A DNA stretch of 64,000 nucleotides from positions 1-64,000 of the forward strand of contig JBFELU010000002.1 of the NCBI GenBank assembly GCA_041551965.1, in the 5' to 3' direction. Positions 36,071 to 43,649 of this stretch are shown here, piece by piece. The position numbers were made by a program, and so were the translations under genes. Numbering within the stretch: position 1 is the first letter of the stretch; each line of letters opens with the position of its first letter. The notes under the pieces were generated by a model. The model searched no databases. It saw only the letters and a list, made by a program, of their open reading frames with translations, and had not been told where the DNA came from. The DNA is from JBFELU01 sp041551965 (GTDB lineage: Bacteria; Actinomycetota; Acidimicrobiia; Spongiisociales; UBA11373).

Positions 36071-36110
36071 TTGTGCACAACCCCCTGTGGATGAGTGTGG
36101 ATATGTGGAA
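36071..36110 (+). promoter_or_regulatory. Cluster of DnaA-box-like sequences
   Basis: Within 40 bases lie the palindrome TTGTGCACAA (36071-36080), TGTGGATGA (36086-36094) and TGTGGATAT (36096-36104). The last two are each one mismatch from the reverse DnaA box TGTGGATAA. The surrounding 36030-36326 has no credible gene; it also contains TATGGT (36143-36148) as a possible -10 for the VOC gene. No dnaA, dnaN, rpmH or parAB is nearby, so this is not obviously oriC. Confidence 0.4.
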
Positions 36111-36326
36111 AAGTCCCCCGAAGGCGCTCCACCAAGGGCAAGGTATGGTGAGATGGGTTCGATTCAATGCGCGACATCGCGAAATCGACGTTCCGGGAGC
36201 CCCGTTGACGACACCCTCGTCCCCCAATAGGGTCGGCCGCGCAAGGCCCGAGGTGCCGATGCGAGACGGCGCTCCGTTTGGGGAAGTGCGGGGCGGCGGC
36301 CGTGGAGGTTCGTCGGGCCTTCGCCC

Positions 36327-36848
36327 ATGATCAGCGGGATTCGGCTCCCGGTGCGATGGTCGACCATCGGTTTCCCGGCCGCCTTCCGTGCCGAGGTCAT
36401 CACGATCACCGACGGCTCACCCGCATGGAGTTGGGAAGGGACCATCCCCGAACTCGGGATCCCCACCTTCCGCCCCCCGACGGCCGACGTCGTCCCCGGG
36501 TGGGGCGTGGACCATCTCGTCCTGCTCGTGCCCACCATCGAGATCTCGGTGCTCGACATCGAGCGGGCCGGCTACCGGGTCCGGCGGCGGGCGGAAGTCC
36601 GCGGCAGCCCGGTCGCCTTCTTCCGCGTGGGCCCAGTGCTCGAGGTCATCGAGGCCGCGGTGCCCGAGCCGACCTTGTACGGGATTGCGCTCTGGACCCG
36701 GGAGGATCTGAGTGAGGTCGCCCGACGCCTGCGCTCGACGGGCACCGACCTGGGGGGCCCGAGGCGGGCGATTCAGCCGGGCCGGGAGATCCTGACGGTG
36801 CGCGGCCTCGGAGCCGGTCTCGCCGTCATGACGCCGCCGACGGCATGA
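36327..36848 (+). CDS. VOC-superfamily (glyoxalase-like) protein
   Basis: 173 residues. GWGVDHLVLLVP is a typical first strand of the vicinal-oxygen-chelate fold, and a second half with FFRVGPVLEVIEA supplies the paired motif with a glutamate; metal ligands are uncertain. The first 50 residues precede the fold. It overlaps the convergent glycosyltransferase gene by 23 bases. The substrate cannot be predicted. The start is the first ATG of the frame; no strong ribosome site was found. Confidence 0.6.
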   Translation: MISGIRLPVRWSTIGFPAAFRAEVITITDGSPAWSWEGTIPELGIPTFRPPTADVVPGWGVDHLVLLVPTIEISVLDIERAGYRVRRRAEVRGSPVAFFRVGPVLEVIEAAVPEPTLYGIALWTREDLSEVARRLRSTGTDLGGPRRAIQPGREILTVRGLGAGLAVMTPPTA

Positions 36849-38025
36849 TTCCGGCGTAGAGCTCGAGGAGACGATCGACCGTCGCCACCCAGGAGAACTG
36901 CTCGGCGTGTGCCACCGCGCCGGCCGACAGTCTCGCTGCGGTGGCCGGATCACCGAGCACCCGCACCAGGGCTTCTCCGAAGTGGGCCGGATCCCAACCG
37001 TCGACGAGAAACCCGGAGGTGCCGTCGGACACCGCATGGGCCAGTCCGCCGACGCGGGAAGCGATCACAGGGAGCCCGCACGCCTGGGCCTCGGCGGCAA
37101 CCAGCCCGAACGACTCGCTCCGGGACGGGACGAGGAGCACGTCGGCGGCCCGGAAGGCGTCGGCCATGGCCGCGTGCGGCATCGGCGGCCGGAATTCGAT
37201 CCGATGGCCGGCGGCCAGGTCGCGCAGCTTCTCGATCTCCCGTTCTCCTCTGGGCCCACTGGGGCCGCCGATCACCAACATCTGGAGATCGGGGACCCGG
37301 TCGGCGGCGGTGACGAAGGCGCGAACGGCCACGTCGGCCGCCTTGAGCGGCTGGATCCTCCCGGCGAACAGCACCATCGGCCCCTCCGAAAGGCCGAGGG
37401 CCGCCCGGGAGCGGGCCCGATCGCCGGGATGGAACACGTCGTGATCGACGCCGGGCGGAGAGACGCAGAGACGCTCGGGGTCCGCCCCGTAGTGCTCGAG
37501 GAGTTGGCCGGCTTCGACCGGGGTCGATGCGACCACACACCCGGCCCGGCTGATCACCTCCGTCTCGGCGGCGATGCGGAGCAGGCTCGTCGGGGGGTCG
37601 TCGGCCCGGCGGTTGGCGTCCTTGACGCGTCCCAGTGTGTGAAACGAGATGGCAAAGGGAACATCGAGGACATCCTGGAGAAGCACTCCCGCCCAGCCGG
37701 ACAGCCAGTAATGGGAGTGGACGACATCGTGACGCACTTCGCGGGCGGCGGCCCACTTGATGACTCCCTCGGCGAACTCCCCGACGGCTCCGGCCGGGTC
37801 GTCCGAAGCGACGTCGACATGGACCACCCGGTACCCGCCGGATGACTCCACCTCGTCGGGCACGTTGGCGTCGCGACGGGCGGTGAACACATCGACCGCC
37901 ACTCCCCGGGCGGCGAGCGCGCCGGCGAGCTCGTCGATGTAGACATTCATGCCGCCGGCGTTCCCCGATCCGGGAACCGTCAGCGGGCAGGTGTGGATGC
38001 TCAGGAACGCAACCCGCTCGATCAT
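36826..38025 (-). CDS. mshA: GT4 glycosyltransferase, probable MshA (mycothiol biosynthesis)
   Basis: 399 residues. The N-terminal SIHTCPLTVPGSGNAGGMNV closely follows the GDAGGMNVYV signature of MshA, the D-inositol-3-phosphate glycosyltransferase that starts mycothiol synthesis from UDP-GlcNAc. The GT4 donor-binding part is intact: FAGRIQPLKAADVAV and PSRSESFGLVAAEAQACGLP. It is cytoplasmic. The ATG overlaps the stop of the upstream GNAT gene by four bases. Related GT4 enzymes such as sucrose-phosphate synthases share the fold, so the assignment is likely but not certain without the other msh genes. Confidence 0.72.
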   Translation of the reverse strand: MIERVAFLSIHTCPLTVPGSGNAGGMNVYIDELAGALAARGVAVDVFTARRDANVPDEVESSGGYRVVHVDVASDDPAGAVGEFAEGVIKWAAAREVRHDVVHSHYWLSGWAGVLLQDVLDVPFAISFHTLGRVKDANRRADDPPTSLLRIAAETEVISRAGCVVASTPVEAGQLLEHYGADPERLCVSPPGVDHDVFHPGDRARSRAALGLSEGPMVLFAGRIQPLKAADVAVRAFVTAADRVPDLQMLVIGGPSGPRGEREIEKLRDLAAGHRIEFRPPMPHAAMADAFRAADVLLVPSRSESFGLVAAEAQACGLPVIASRVGGLAHAVSDGTSGFLVDGWDPAHFGEALVRVLGDPATAARLSAGAVAHAEQFSWVATVDRLLELYAGIMPSAAS

Positions 38026-38930
38026 GTCGTACCCTCCAGGAGGTACAACTCCCGCGGCTCTGCTCCCATTCTGAACTTGTAGGTCTCGTCACCCTTGAGG
38101 AAGTCGAAGACCGACCGCCCCGCCGCCACCGAATCCGACAACAGGAGCTCGAGCAGCACCATGCCCGGCGAAGTCGCCGCGGCCGACGGGTCGAAGGCCG
38201 AGTTGTAGAGGTAGTAGGCATCGGGGGTCTCGAACCCGAACGACGCCGCCAGTGCGATGCCCTCCTCGCCGGTGAGGAGATGGATGCCGGCCCCGGACAC
38301 TTCGAGCAGCGAGCCGAAGAAGGACTCCAAGGCCGGGGTCATGAACAACCCCTTCGGTCCGGGGGCACTCCGATGCATCTCCGCAAACCGGGCGAGGGCG
38401 GTGCGGTCGGTTGCCCTGGTGATTCGGGCCGGACCGTGGGTCTCGGTGAAGCGGCGCATCTTGCGTCGCGTCTCATGGCGCTGCTTCGACCCCAGAGCGG
38501 CCAGGCGATCCTCATCGGTCGCGGGAAGGTTCAGCACGGCGCTCACCTCGTCCGGCCGAGCCACCACGGCGAAGCCGGCGGCCTCGAGACCGTCCTTCAA
38601 CTGCGCGGCGGCTTCCCCCGGGAGCGAGTCGAACAGGAACCGGGTCCCCGGTTGGAGCGTTCCCAGGAACTCAGCCGCCGCGGCGCCTCCCCCCGATCCC
38701 AGCGGGCTGTGGTAGTCGGTGAGGTCTGCCTCGCCCAGGAACTCCACGGTTCCCGTCACCTCCCGCAAGGGCAGGAGCGCCGTCTCGGATTCCACCAACC
38801 GCAACTCGCCGCCGCCACGGTGACGCCACCAGGCCTCGAGGAACCCGCGATGAGGGAAGGGCCCCACCGCCGCAGCGGCCGGCGGACGGGTCCAATCGAC
38901 CGCGGACCAGTCGTCGGTGACCTCGATCAC
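38022..38930 (-). CDS. GNAT-like acyltransferase (CelD/BioF2 type)
   Basis: 302 residues. Two tandem acetyltransferase-like halves; the second contains GSKQRHETRRKMRRF and SVFDFLKGDETYKFRMG, the pattern seen in the CelD/BioF2-like GNAT family of exopolysaccharide and peptidoglycan-related proteins. The basic motif likely binds a phosphorylated or acyl-carrier substrate. It overlaps the asparaginase gene upstream and the MshA-like gene downstream, so the three are co-translated. It could modify the sugar product next door, which is inference. Confidence 0.68.
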   Translation of the reverse strand: MIEVTDDWSAVDWTRPPAAAAVGPFPHRGFLEAWWRHRGGGELRLVESETALLPLREVTGTVEFLGEADLTDYHSPLGSGGGAAAAEFLGTLQPGTRFLFDSLPGEAAAQLKDGLEAAGFAVVARPDEVSAVLNLPATDEDRLAALGSKQRHETRRKMRRFTETHGPARITRATDRTALARFAEMHRSAPGPKGLFMTPALESFFGSLLEVSGAGIHLLTGEEGIALAASFGFETPDAYYLYNSAFDPSAAATSPGMVLLELLLSDSVAAGRSVFDFLKGDETYKFRMGAEPRELYLLEGTT

Positions 38931-39868
38931 TCGGCGTCCTCCAGGGGCCGGGTCGTGCCGACGCGACGGGCTCCGCCGAGTACGGGGGGTCGCGCCACCT
39001 CAGCCAGGGCCTGCTCCGGATGAGCGGGGAGCAGGCCGAGACGACGCAGCATCTCGATCACGGCGATCACGGCCGCCGGCAGCGCCCCGGTCCACGCCTT
39101 GGCGGCGATCCCCACTCCGGAGAAGTGGGCCAGGCCGAGGCACCCCATTGCCCCCCCTTTGACGGCCGCCGGGATCCAACGCGCCAACTGCGTCTCCTCT
39201 CGATCCCCGTCCGCGGTGAGCGCGGAGAAGCGGGACACAGCCCGCGCCACCTCCGAGAGCCGCGGATCCGAAGCCAGCGCCGCGTAGGCGGTGGCCAATC
39301 CGATCACGGTGCCGCCGAAGGTCGGCACCCCACACCCATCGACCCCGACGGGACCGACGTCCTCCCGGGTCGTCTCGGCCAGGCACGAGGCGATCTCCTT
39401 CTGGAGGGGATGGGCAGAATCGGTGTAGTGGAAAGACCATTCGAGCGCGGCACAGGCCCGCAACATCGCGGCGTGCTTTCCGGAGCAGTTGTGGGCCAAC
39501 CGCCTCGGGGATGCCCAACCGGCGGCTCCGGCACGGCGCATCGCCGAAGGGCTCATCGGCCAGGAAGGAGGGCAGGCGAGGTTCTCCTCCCCCAAGCCGA
39601 CCTCCCGCAGCATCTCGGTGACGTGGGCGAGGTGCACCGGTTGACCGCCGTGACTCGCCGACGCGATCGCCAGCCGCTCCGGCGCCAAGTCGGCGCCGAG
39701 CCGTTGGGAAACCGAGGCCTGAAAGGGCTTGATCGCCGAGCGGAAGAAGAACCTTCGATCGAGATCGGTGCCAAAGGTCTCCAGGACCTTGCCGGACGAA
39801 TCCACTGCAGCGACCGTCACCGAGTGCCGGGCCTCCACCAGCCCGGATCGCTCCACGCCGATCTGCAC
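38927..39868 (-). CDS. Asparaginase II-family protein
   Basis: 313 residues. It matches the thermolabile L-asparaginase (asparaginase II, Rhizobium AnsA-type) family: VERSGLVEARHSVTV, RSAIKPFQA, ASASHGGQPVHL, NCSGKHAAML, DGCGVPTF and a C-terminal GGAMGCLGLA. The putative serine/lysine catalytic residues in RSAIKPFQA and the cysteine-containing NCSGKHAA are retained. Predicted cytoplasmic hydrolysis of asparagine to aspartate and ammonia. It starts one base after the stop of the RsiG-like gene. Confidence 0.82.
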   Translation of the reverse strand: MQIGVERSGLVEARHSVTVAAVDSSGKVLETFGTDLDRRFFFRSAIKPFQASVSQRLGADLAPERLAIASASHGGQPVHLAHVTEMLREVGLGEENLACPPSWPMSPSAMRRAGAAGWASPRRLAHNCSGKHAAMLRACAALEWSFHYTDSAHPLQKEIASCLAETTREDVGPVGVDGCGVPTFGGTVIGLATAYAALASDPRLSEVARAVSRFSALTADGDREETQLARWIPAAVKGGAMGCLGLAHFSGVGIAAKAWTGALPAAVIAVIEMLRRLGLLPAHPEQALAEVARPPVLGGARRVGTTRPLEDAE

Positions 39869-39869
39869 G

Positions 39870-40409
39870 TCAGTCCTGCTGCAGCAACTCGTGGGGATCG
39901 GCCAGACCTTCGCGATAGCGGCGGGTCAATTCGTGCTGCACCGCATCATGGGCTTCGAACACCGCTCGTCGCTGCCGCGATATCTCGCCCTCGGCCTCGG
40001 TGAGCGTTGCCTGGATCTGCTCCAACTCCTCGTCGTCGATCTCGTGGAGATGCACGAGGAAGTCGTCGCCGAGCACGCGGTCGATGGCCCGGCGACCCCG
40101 CCCCGAGAACTCCGGGGCATCGATCTCGAGCCGGCGCGAGGCAACCGGTGCGGTCGACGGCGTGGCTCCGGCCAGGATGTCGGGGAGCGCCTCGATCAGG
40201 CTCCGCTCTTCCTCACCGCTCCGGCGTCGCATCTCGAAGGACAGCAGATCCATGCGTCCGTGCAGCAGGCGGCGGTAGTAGGACAGCTCGGTGTCCAACT
40301 CATCGCAGATACGGCGACGACGGCGGAGCTCGTCGATGCCGATCTCGGTGAGCTCGGCCACGAACTCGGGGGATTCGACCAGGTCGATACGGCGGCGGTT
40401 CTTTGTCAC
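39870..40409 (-). CDS. RsiG-like cyclic-di-GMP-responsive anti-sigma factor
   Basis: 179 residues, two long charged helices joined by a Pro/Ala linker. In Streptomyces RsiG, two E-x3-S-x2-R-x3-Q-x3-D motifs in an antiparallel coiled coil bind c-di-GMP and hold the sigma factor WhiG. Here the first helix reads D39-x3-S43-x2-R46-x3-H50-x3-D54 and the second E140-x3-S144-x2-R147-x3-F151-x3-D155. Four of five positions are kept in the second helix. In the first, D replaces E and H replaces Q. So c-di-GMP binding is plausible but altered. GTG start at 40409 after GAGGGTGA. No sigma factor lies in the window. Homologues are often labelled aerial mycelium formation protein. Confidence 0.72.
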   Translation of the reverse strand: MTKNRRRIDLVESPEFVAELTEIGIDELRRRRRICDELDTELSYYRRLLHGRMDLLSFEMRRRSGEEERSLIEALPDILAGATPSTAPVASRRLEIDAPEFSGRGRRAIDRVLGDDFLVHLHEIDDEELEQIQATLTEAEGEISRQRRAVFEAHDAVQHELTRRYREGLADPHELLQQD

Positions 40410-40441
40410 GACATCACCCTCAGGACCGAGAGCCTAGGGGG

Positions 40442-41587
40442 TCAGCATACGGCCCGGACCGAAGGATACGGGTTCACGGCAATGGTGCCACCCGGAAAGA
40501 TCCCGAAGTGGAGGTGATAGGCCCCCGGTGCCGGATTCCCCGTGTCTCCCACCGTCCCGATCACGGTTCCGATGGTGATGGTGTCGCCGCTCCCGAGATC
40601 GGCGGCGAACGCGTCGAGGTGGGCGTAGAAGTAAGACACGCCGTAGTCGGAGTGCAGCCAGGCAGTGTTGCCGCCGAGCACACTCGATCCGTATCGAATG
40701 ACGCCGTTGGCCACCGCCACCAGCGGCGTGCCCCTCGGCGCCATCATGTCCGTCCCCCGGTGGGTGCGGCCCCCGGAACGAGGAGCACCCCACGTGTCGA
40801 TGAAGGACGAGGGCCCGGCCACCGGACAGATGAACCCCGGGGTGAGATCGAACCCGATCCCGGCCGCCGGTCCCGCCGTCGCCTCCAGGAGAGCCCGGCG
40901 AATCCGCTCCTCCTCCTCGCGTCGGCGGCGCTCTTCTTCCTCGCGTCTCCGCTGCTCGGCCAGTTCGCCTTCGACCTGGGCCAGATCCTGATCTGCCTCG
41001 GCGAGACCTTGCTCCGCTTCGGCGAAAAGCTCGTTCATGCGGGCCGCCACCGCCTCCGCTTCGAGCCGCAATTCGGTTACCCGATCCGAGTCGGCCGCGA
41101 CCTGCTCTTCGAGCCGCTCCATCTCGTCGGTGATCGCCAGCAGCGACGTCAACGCTGCGGCATCGGCCTCGATGGCACCGGCGAGGATCTCCCGGGCGAT
41201 GACCGCCTGCTGCACCCGATCGGAGGCAAACACGAGCGATACCTCGTCGGCCCGTTCTCCCCGCATGTAGGCGTCGACCGCTCGCAGCCGAACGGTCTCC
41301 CTGAGATTCCCGACCTCGTTCTCGTAGGTATCGATGCGGCTCCGCAGCTGACCCATCCGGAAGGTGAGCTCTTGGAACTCCGCGTTGATCTCCTCGTAGC
41401 GAGTCACGGCCGCCTCGAGGTCCTGGAGGGCAGCGGCCCGCTCGGTCGCCGCCGCCTCTCGATCGCGTCGGGCCTCCTCAACCTCTTCTTCCGTCACCGA
41501 ACGCGCCGGGACCGCCGTCGCCATCAGCCACAACAGCATCAGGCCGACGGCGGTCAGCAGCCGACGGTTGGCGAAGCGCATCTTCAT
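40442..41587 (-). CDS. Secreted M23 metallopeptidase with EnvC-like coiled coil
   Basis: 381 residues. A signal peptide (residues 1-30, ending VPARS) is followed by a coiled coil rich in Glu, Arg and Ala (about 32-250), then a LytM/M23 peptidase domain. Zinc ligands are intact: HRGTDMMAP (HxxxD) and YHLHFGIF (HxH). The architecture matches peptidoglycan hydrolases of the EnvC or RipA-associated kind that act at division. ATG at 41587 (or ATG 41581). A candidate -10 TACGAT lies 12 bases upstream. Confidence 0.85.
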   Translation of the reverse strand: MKMRFANRRLLTAVGLMLLWLMATAVPARSVTEEEVEEARRDREAAATERAAALQDLEAAVTRYEEINAEFQELTFRMGQLRSRIDTYENEVGNLRETVRLRAVDAYMRGERADEVSLVFASDRVQQAVIAREILAGAIEADAAALTSLLAITDEMERLEEQVAADSDRVTELRLEAEAVAARMNELFAEAEQGLAEADQDLAQVEGELAEQRRREEEERRRREEEERIRRALLEATAGPAAGIGFDLTPGFICPVAGPSSFIDTWGAPRSGGRTHRGTDMMAPRGTPLVAVANGVIRYGSSVLGGNTAWLHSDYGVSYFYAHLDAFAADLGSGDTITIGTVIGTVGDTGNPAPGAYHLHFGIFPGGTIAVNPYPSVRAVC

Positions 41588-41667
41588 CGAGTGCCCGTCA
41601 TCGTATGAGTGAATCGGGGTTATCCCCAGCCTTTCATCGGCAGCCCCGCCGTGGTGGTGAATCGGAT

Positions 41668-42648
41668 TCAGGCGAGCAGCCGCAGCACGAGCCAGAACGG
41701 GCCCGAGGCCATCAGCAGCCCGTCGACGGCGTGGAAGCTCCCCGGCATGGCCCCCGACGAGTAGAAGCCCCCGGTGCGAAGCAGCGAACCGATCGTCCTC
41801 CCGGCGACCAGAGCCACCGCCGCTGCCGCCGCCGCCACCAGGCCCAGCACGAGGTCGTCCATGAGGGTCGCGCCCCCGATCCCACCCGCCGCCAAGGCGG
41901 CGAGCGAGGCGACGACCATCGAGTCGAGGCCGGGGACGTTCGCTTGGGCGGCAAACCACCCGAGTACCGCCGCAGCCACGGCCACGACCAGGAAGGCGAG
42001 AGCATCGTCCTCCGACCTCAGCCGGAGCAGCACGAGGGCCGAGGAGCCGAACCCGGCGATCAAGGCCAGCATCGCGCTGCCCGCCACCGATTCGATCGGA
42101 CGGAGGTGTGGTCTCACGACCGCCCACACCAGGGCGACGAGTCCGGCCCCGATCGTGGCCCCGGCCATCCCGGCACCGCCCCACCGGTAGGTGGCGAGCG
42201 CTCCGCCCACCACGCCGACCAGGAGGGGACCGAAGCCGAGATGGACGTCGCGGCTGCGGGCCGACTCGGTGATGTCGTAGGCCCACAGCAGACCGGTGAG
42301 CACGACGGCGACGGTGAACCACTGCAACGAAACGGCGTTGGTGACGAAGAGGGCGAGCGCGATCGCGAGGACGAGGCCGATCTCCATGCCGATGGGAGAA
42401 CGAATCGTGGTTGCGCCCCCCGAAACCGGGGGAATGAGGGCAACCTCGTCGTCATCACCGACGGGGGTTTCCCCATCGGCCTGCTCCCCGTTCACCCACA
42501 CCTGGGCGGCCGGAAGGCCCCGCTCGAAGGCAGGCCCGAATCGATCGGCCGCCCGGCCGAGCACCTCGGCGACCGACGATCCCTCGATCTCCGCCGACGC
42601 CGAGCCGGCCGCCTCGCGGAGATTCGCAAAGAGACGCAGGCGGGCCAT
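41668..42648 (-). CDS. MoaD/ThiS-like ubiquitin fold fused to a CdsA-like membrane domain
   Basis: 326 residues. Residues 1-80 are a MoaD-type beta-grasp domain ending DEVALIPPVSGG, with the usual C-terminal diglycine at 77-78. Instead of stopping, the protein continues into about eight membrane helices. The last part, GAMPGSFHAVDGLLMASGPF, recalls the CDP-diglyceride synthetase signature (PGHGGxxDRxD), but the S-x-x-K-R-x-x-K-D lysines and most acidic residues are not evident, so catalysis is doubtful. The fusion implies that the diglycine is not free unless the protein is cut. Function unknown. Confidence 0.68.
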   Translation of the reverse strand: MARLRLFANLREAAGSASAEIEGSSVAEVLGRAADRFGPAFERGLPAAQVWVNGEQADGETPVGDDDEVALIPPVSGGATTIRSPIGMEIGLVLAIALALFVTNAVSLQWFTVAVVLTGLLWAYDITESARSRDVHLGFGPLLVGVVGGALATYRWGGAGMAGATIGAGLVALVWAVVRPHLRPIESVAGSAMLALIAGFGSSALVLLRLRSEDDALAFLVVAVAAAVLGWFAAQANVPGLDSMVVASLAALAAGGIGGATLMDDLVLGLVAAAAAAVALVAGRTIGSLLRTGGFYSSGAMPGSFHAVDGLLMASGPFWLVLRLLA

Positions 42649-42755
42649 CAGGCGGCCACCATTCGATCACGTGGGGCGAGGTGCATGTCTCTCCGGTCGG
42701 TCAGGCGCCAGCGTACCGGGAGAGGGAAGGGTGACCACCGATTAGCTTGCGTCGG

Positions 42756-43649
42756 GTGGAACGGATCGGCATCGTCGAAGTGGGGCCGCGCGACGGTCTT
42801 CAGGCCGAAGATGCGGTACTGACGGTCGAAGATCGCCTTGCCCTGATCGAGTTCTTGGCCGGCGCCGGCGCCTCACGCATCGAGGTCGCCTCGTTCGTCC
42901 GGCCGGATCGAGTTCCGCAGATGGCCGGAGCGGAGGAGATCTGTGCCGGGCTCGACCCCGGTCGAGCGTGGTCGGCGATCGGCCTGGTGCTCAACCGCAG
43001 GGGGATGGAGCGGGCCCTGGCCACCTCGCTCGACGAGGTCAATCTCGTCGCCTACGCTTCCGACGGCTACAGCCTCCGCAACACCGGCAGACCGGCCGCC
43101 GACCGGAATGGAGAGGTCCTGGAGTCGACCGCCGCAGCCGTTGCCGCGGGGCGCCGGACGGGCGTGACGGTCGCGGTGGCCTTCGGCGACCCCGTCGACG
43201 GCGAGGTCCCGGCCTCGAGGCTCGCCACATTGGCGGCCGATCTGCAGGACGCAGGTGCTTCCGAGGTCAATCTGGGCGACACCATCGGCGTGGCCGTTCC
43301 CTCGATGGTTTCCGATCGGGTTGCCGCCGTGCGTAACGCGGCACCGGGCCTGTCCCTTCGATGCCACTTCCACAACACCCGCAACAACGGCTACGCCAAT
43401 GTGCTGGCGGCGCTCACCGCAGGCGTCGACGCCGTCGACTCGTCCATCGGCGGGTACGGCGGTAGTCCGTTCTCCCCGGGAGCCGGCGGCAACGTGGCCA
43501 CCGAGGACCTCGTGTGGATGCTGGAGCGCATGGGCAGCACCACGGGCATGGACCTCGAGAGGCTGATGGCCACTTCGGTCTGGCTGGCGGAACGTCTCGG
43601 CGACCGCCGGCCCCCCTCCCTACTTCCTCGCGCTGGACCGTTCCCCTAA
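42756..43649 (+). CDS. Hydroxymethylglutaryl-CoA lyase-like enzyme
   Basis: 297 residues. HMGL-like TIM-barrel: IVEVGPRDGLQAE at the N-terminus (metal-binding Asp, catalytic Arg), NLGDTIGVAVP, HFHNTRNNGYANVLAAL (metal histidines), and the C-terminal GGYGGSPFSPGAGGNVATED. Here the conserved catalytic cysteine of the GGCP(Y/F) loop is replaced by serine (GGSPFSPG), and the loop reads GYGGSPF, so the alignment needs care. Predicted cleavage of an HMG-CoA-type substrate in leucine breakdown. The GTG at 42756 is taken because VERIGIVEVGPRDG is the usual start and TAGCTT ends just upstream; TTG 42747 is an alternative. Confidence 0.82.
   Translation: MERIGIVEVGPRDGLQAEDAVLTVEDRLALIEFLAGAGASRIEVASFVRPDRVPQMAGAEEICAGLDPGRAWSAIGLVLNRRGMERALATSLDEVNLVAYASDGYSLRNTGRPAADRNGEVLESTAAAVAAGRRTGVTVAVAFGDPVDGEVPASRLATLAADLQDAGASEVNLGDTIGVAVPSMVSDRVAAVRNAAPGLSLRCHFHNTRNNGYANVLAALTAGVDAVDSSIGGYGGSPFSPGAGGNVATEDLVWMLERMGSTTGMDLERLMATSVWLAERLGDRRPPSLLPRAGPFP

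Noticed and set aside
36030..36326. Origin of replication
   Set aside because: Only two or three imperfect DnaA-like boxes, and no AT-rich unwinding region or dnaA/dnaN/parAB neighbours.
36058..36330. Small open frame in the gene-free interval
   Set aside because: No ribosome site, arbitrary composition, and it overlaps the DnaA-like sites.
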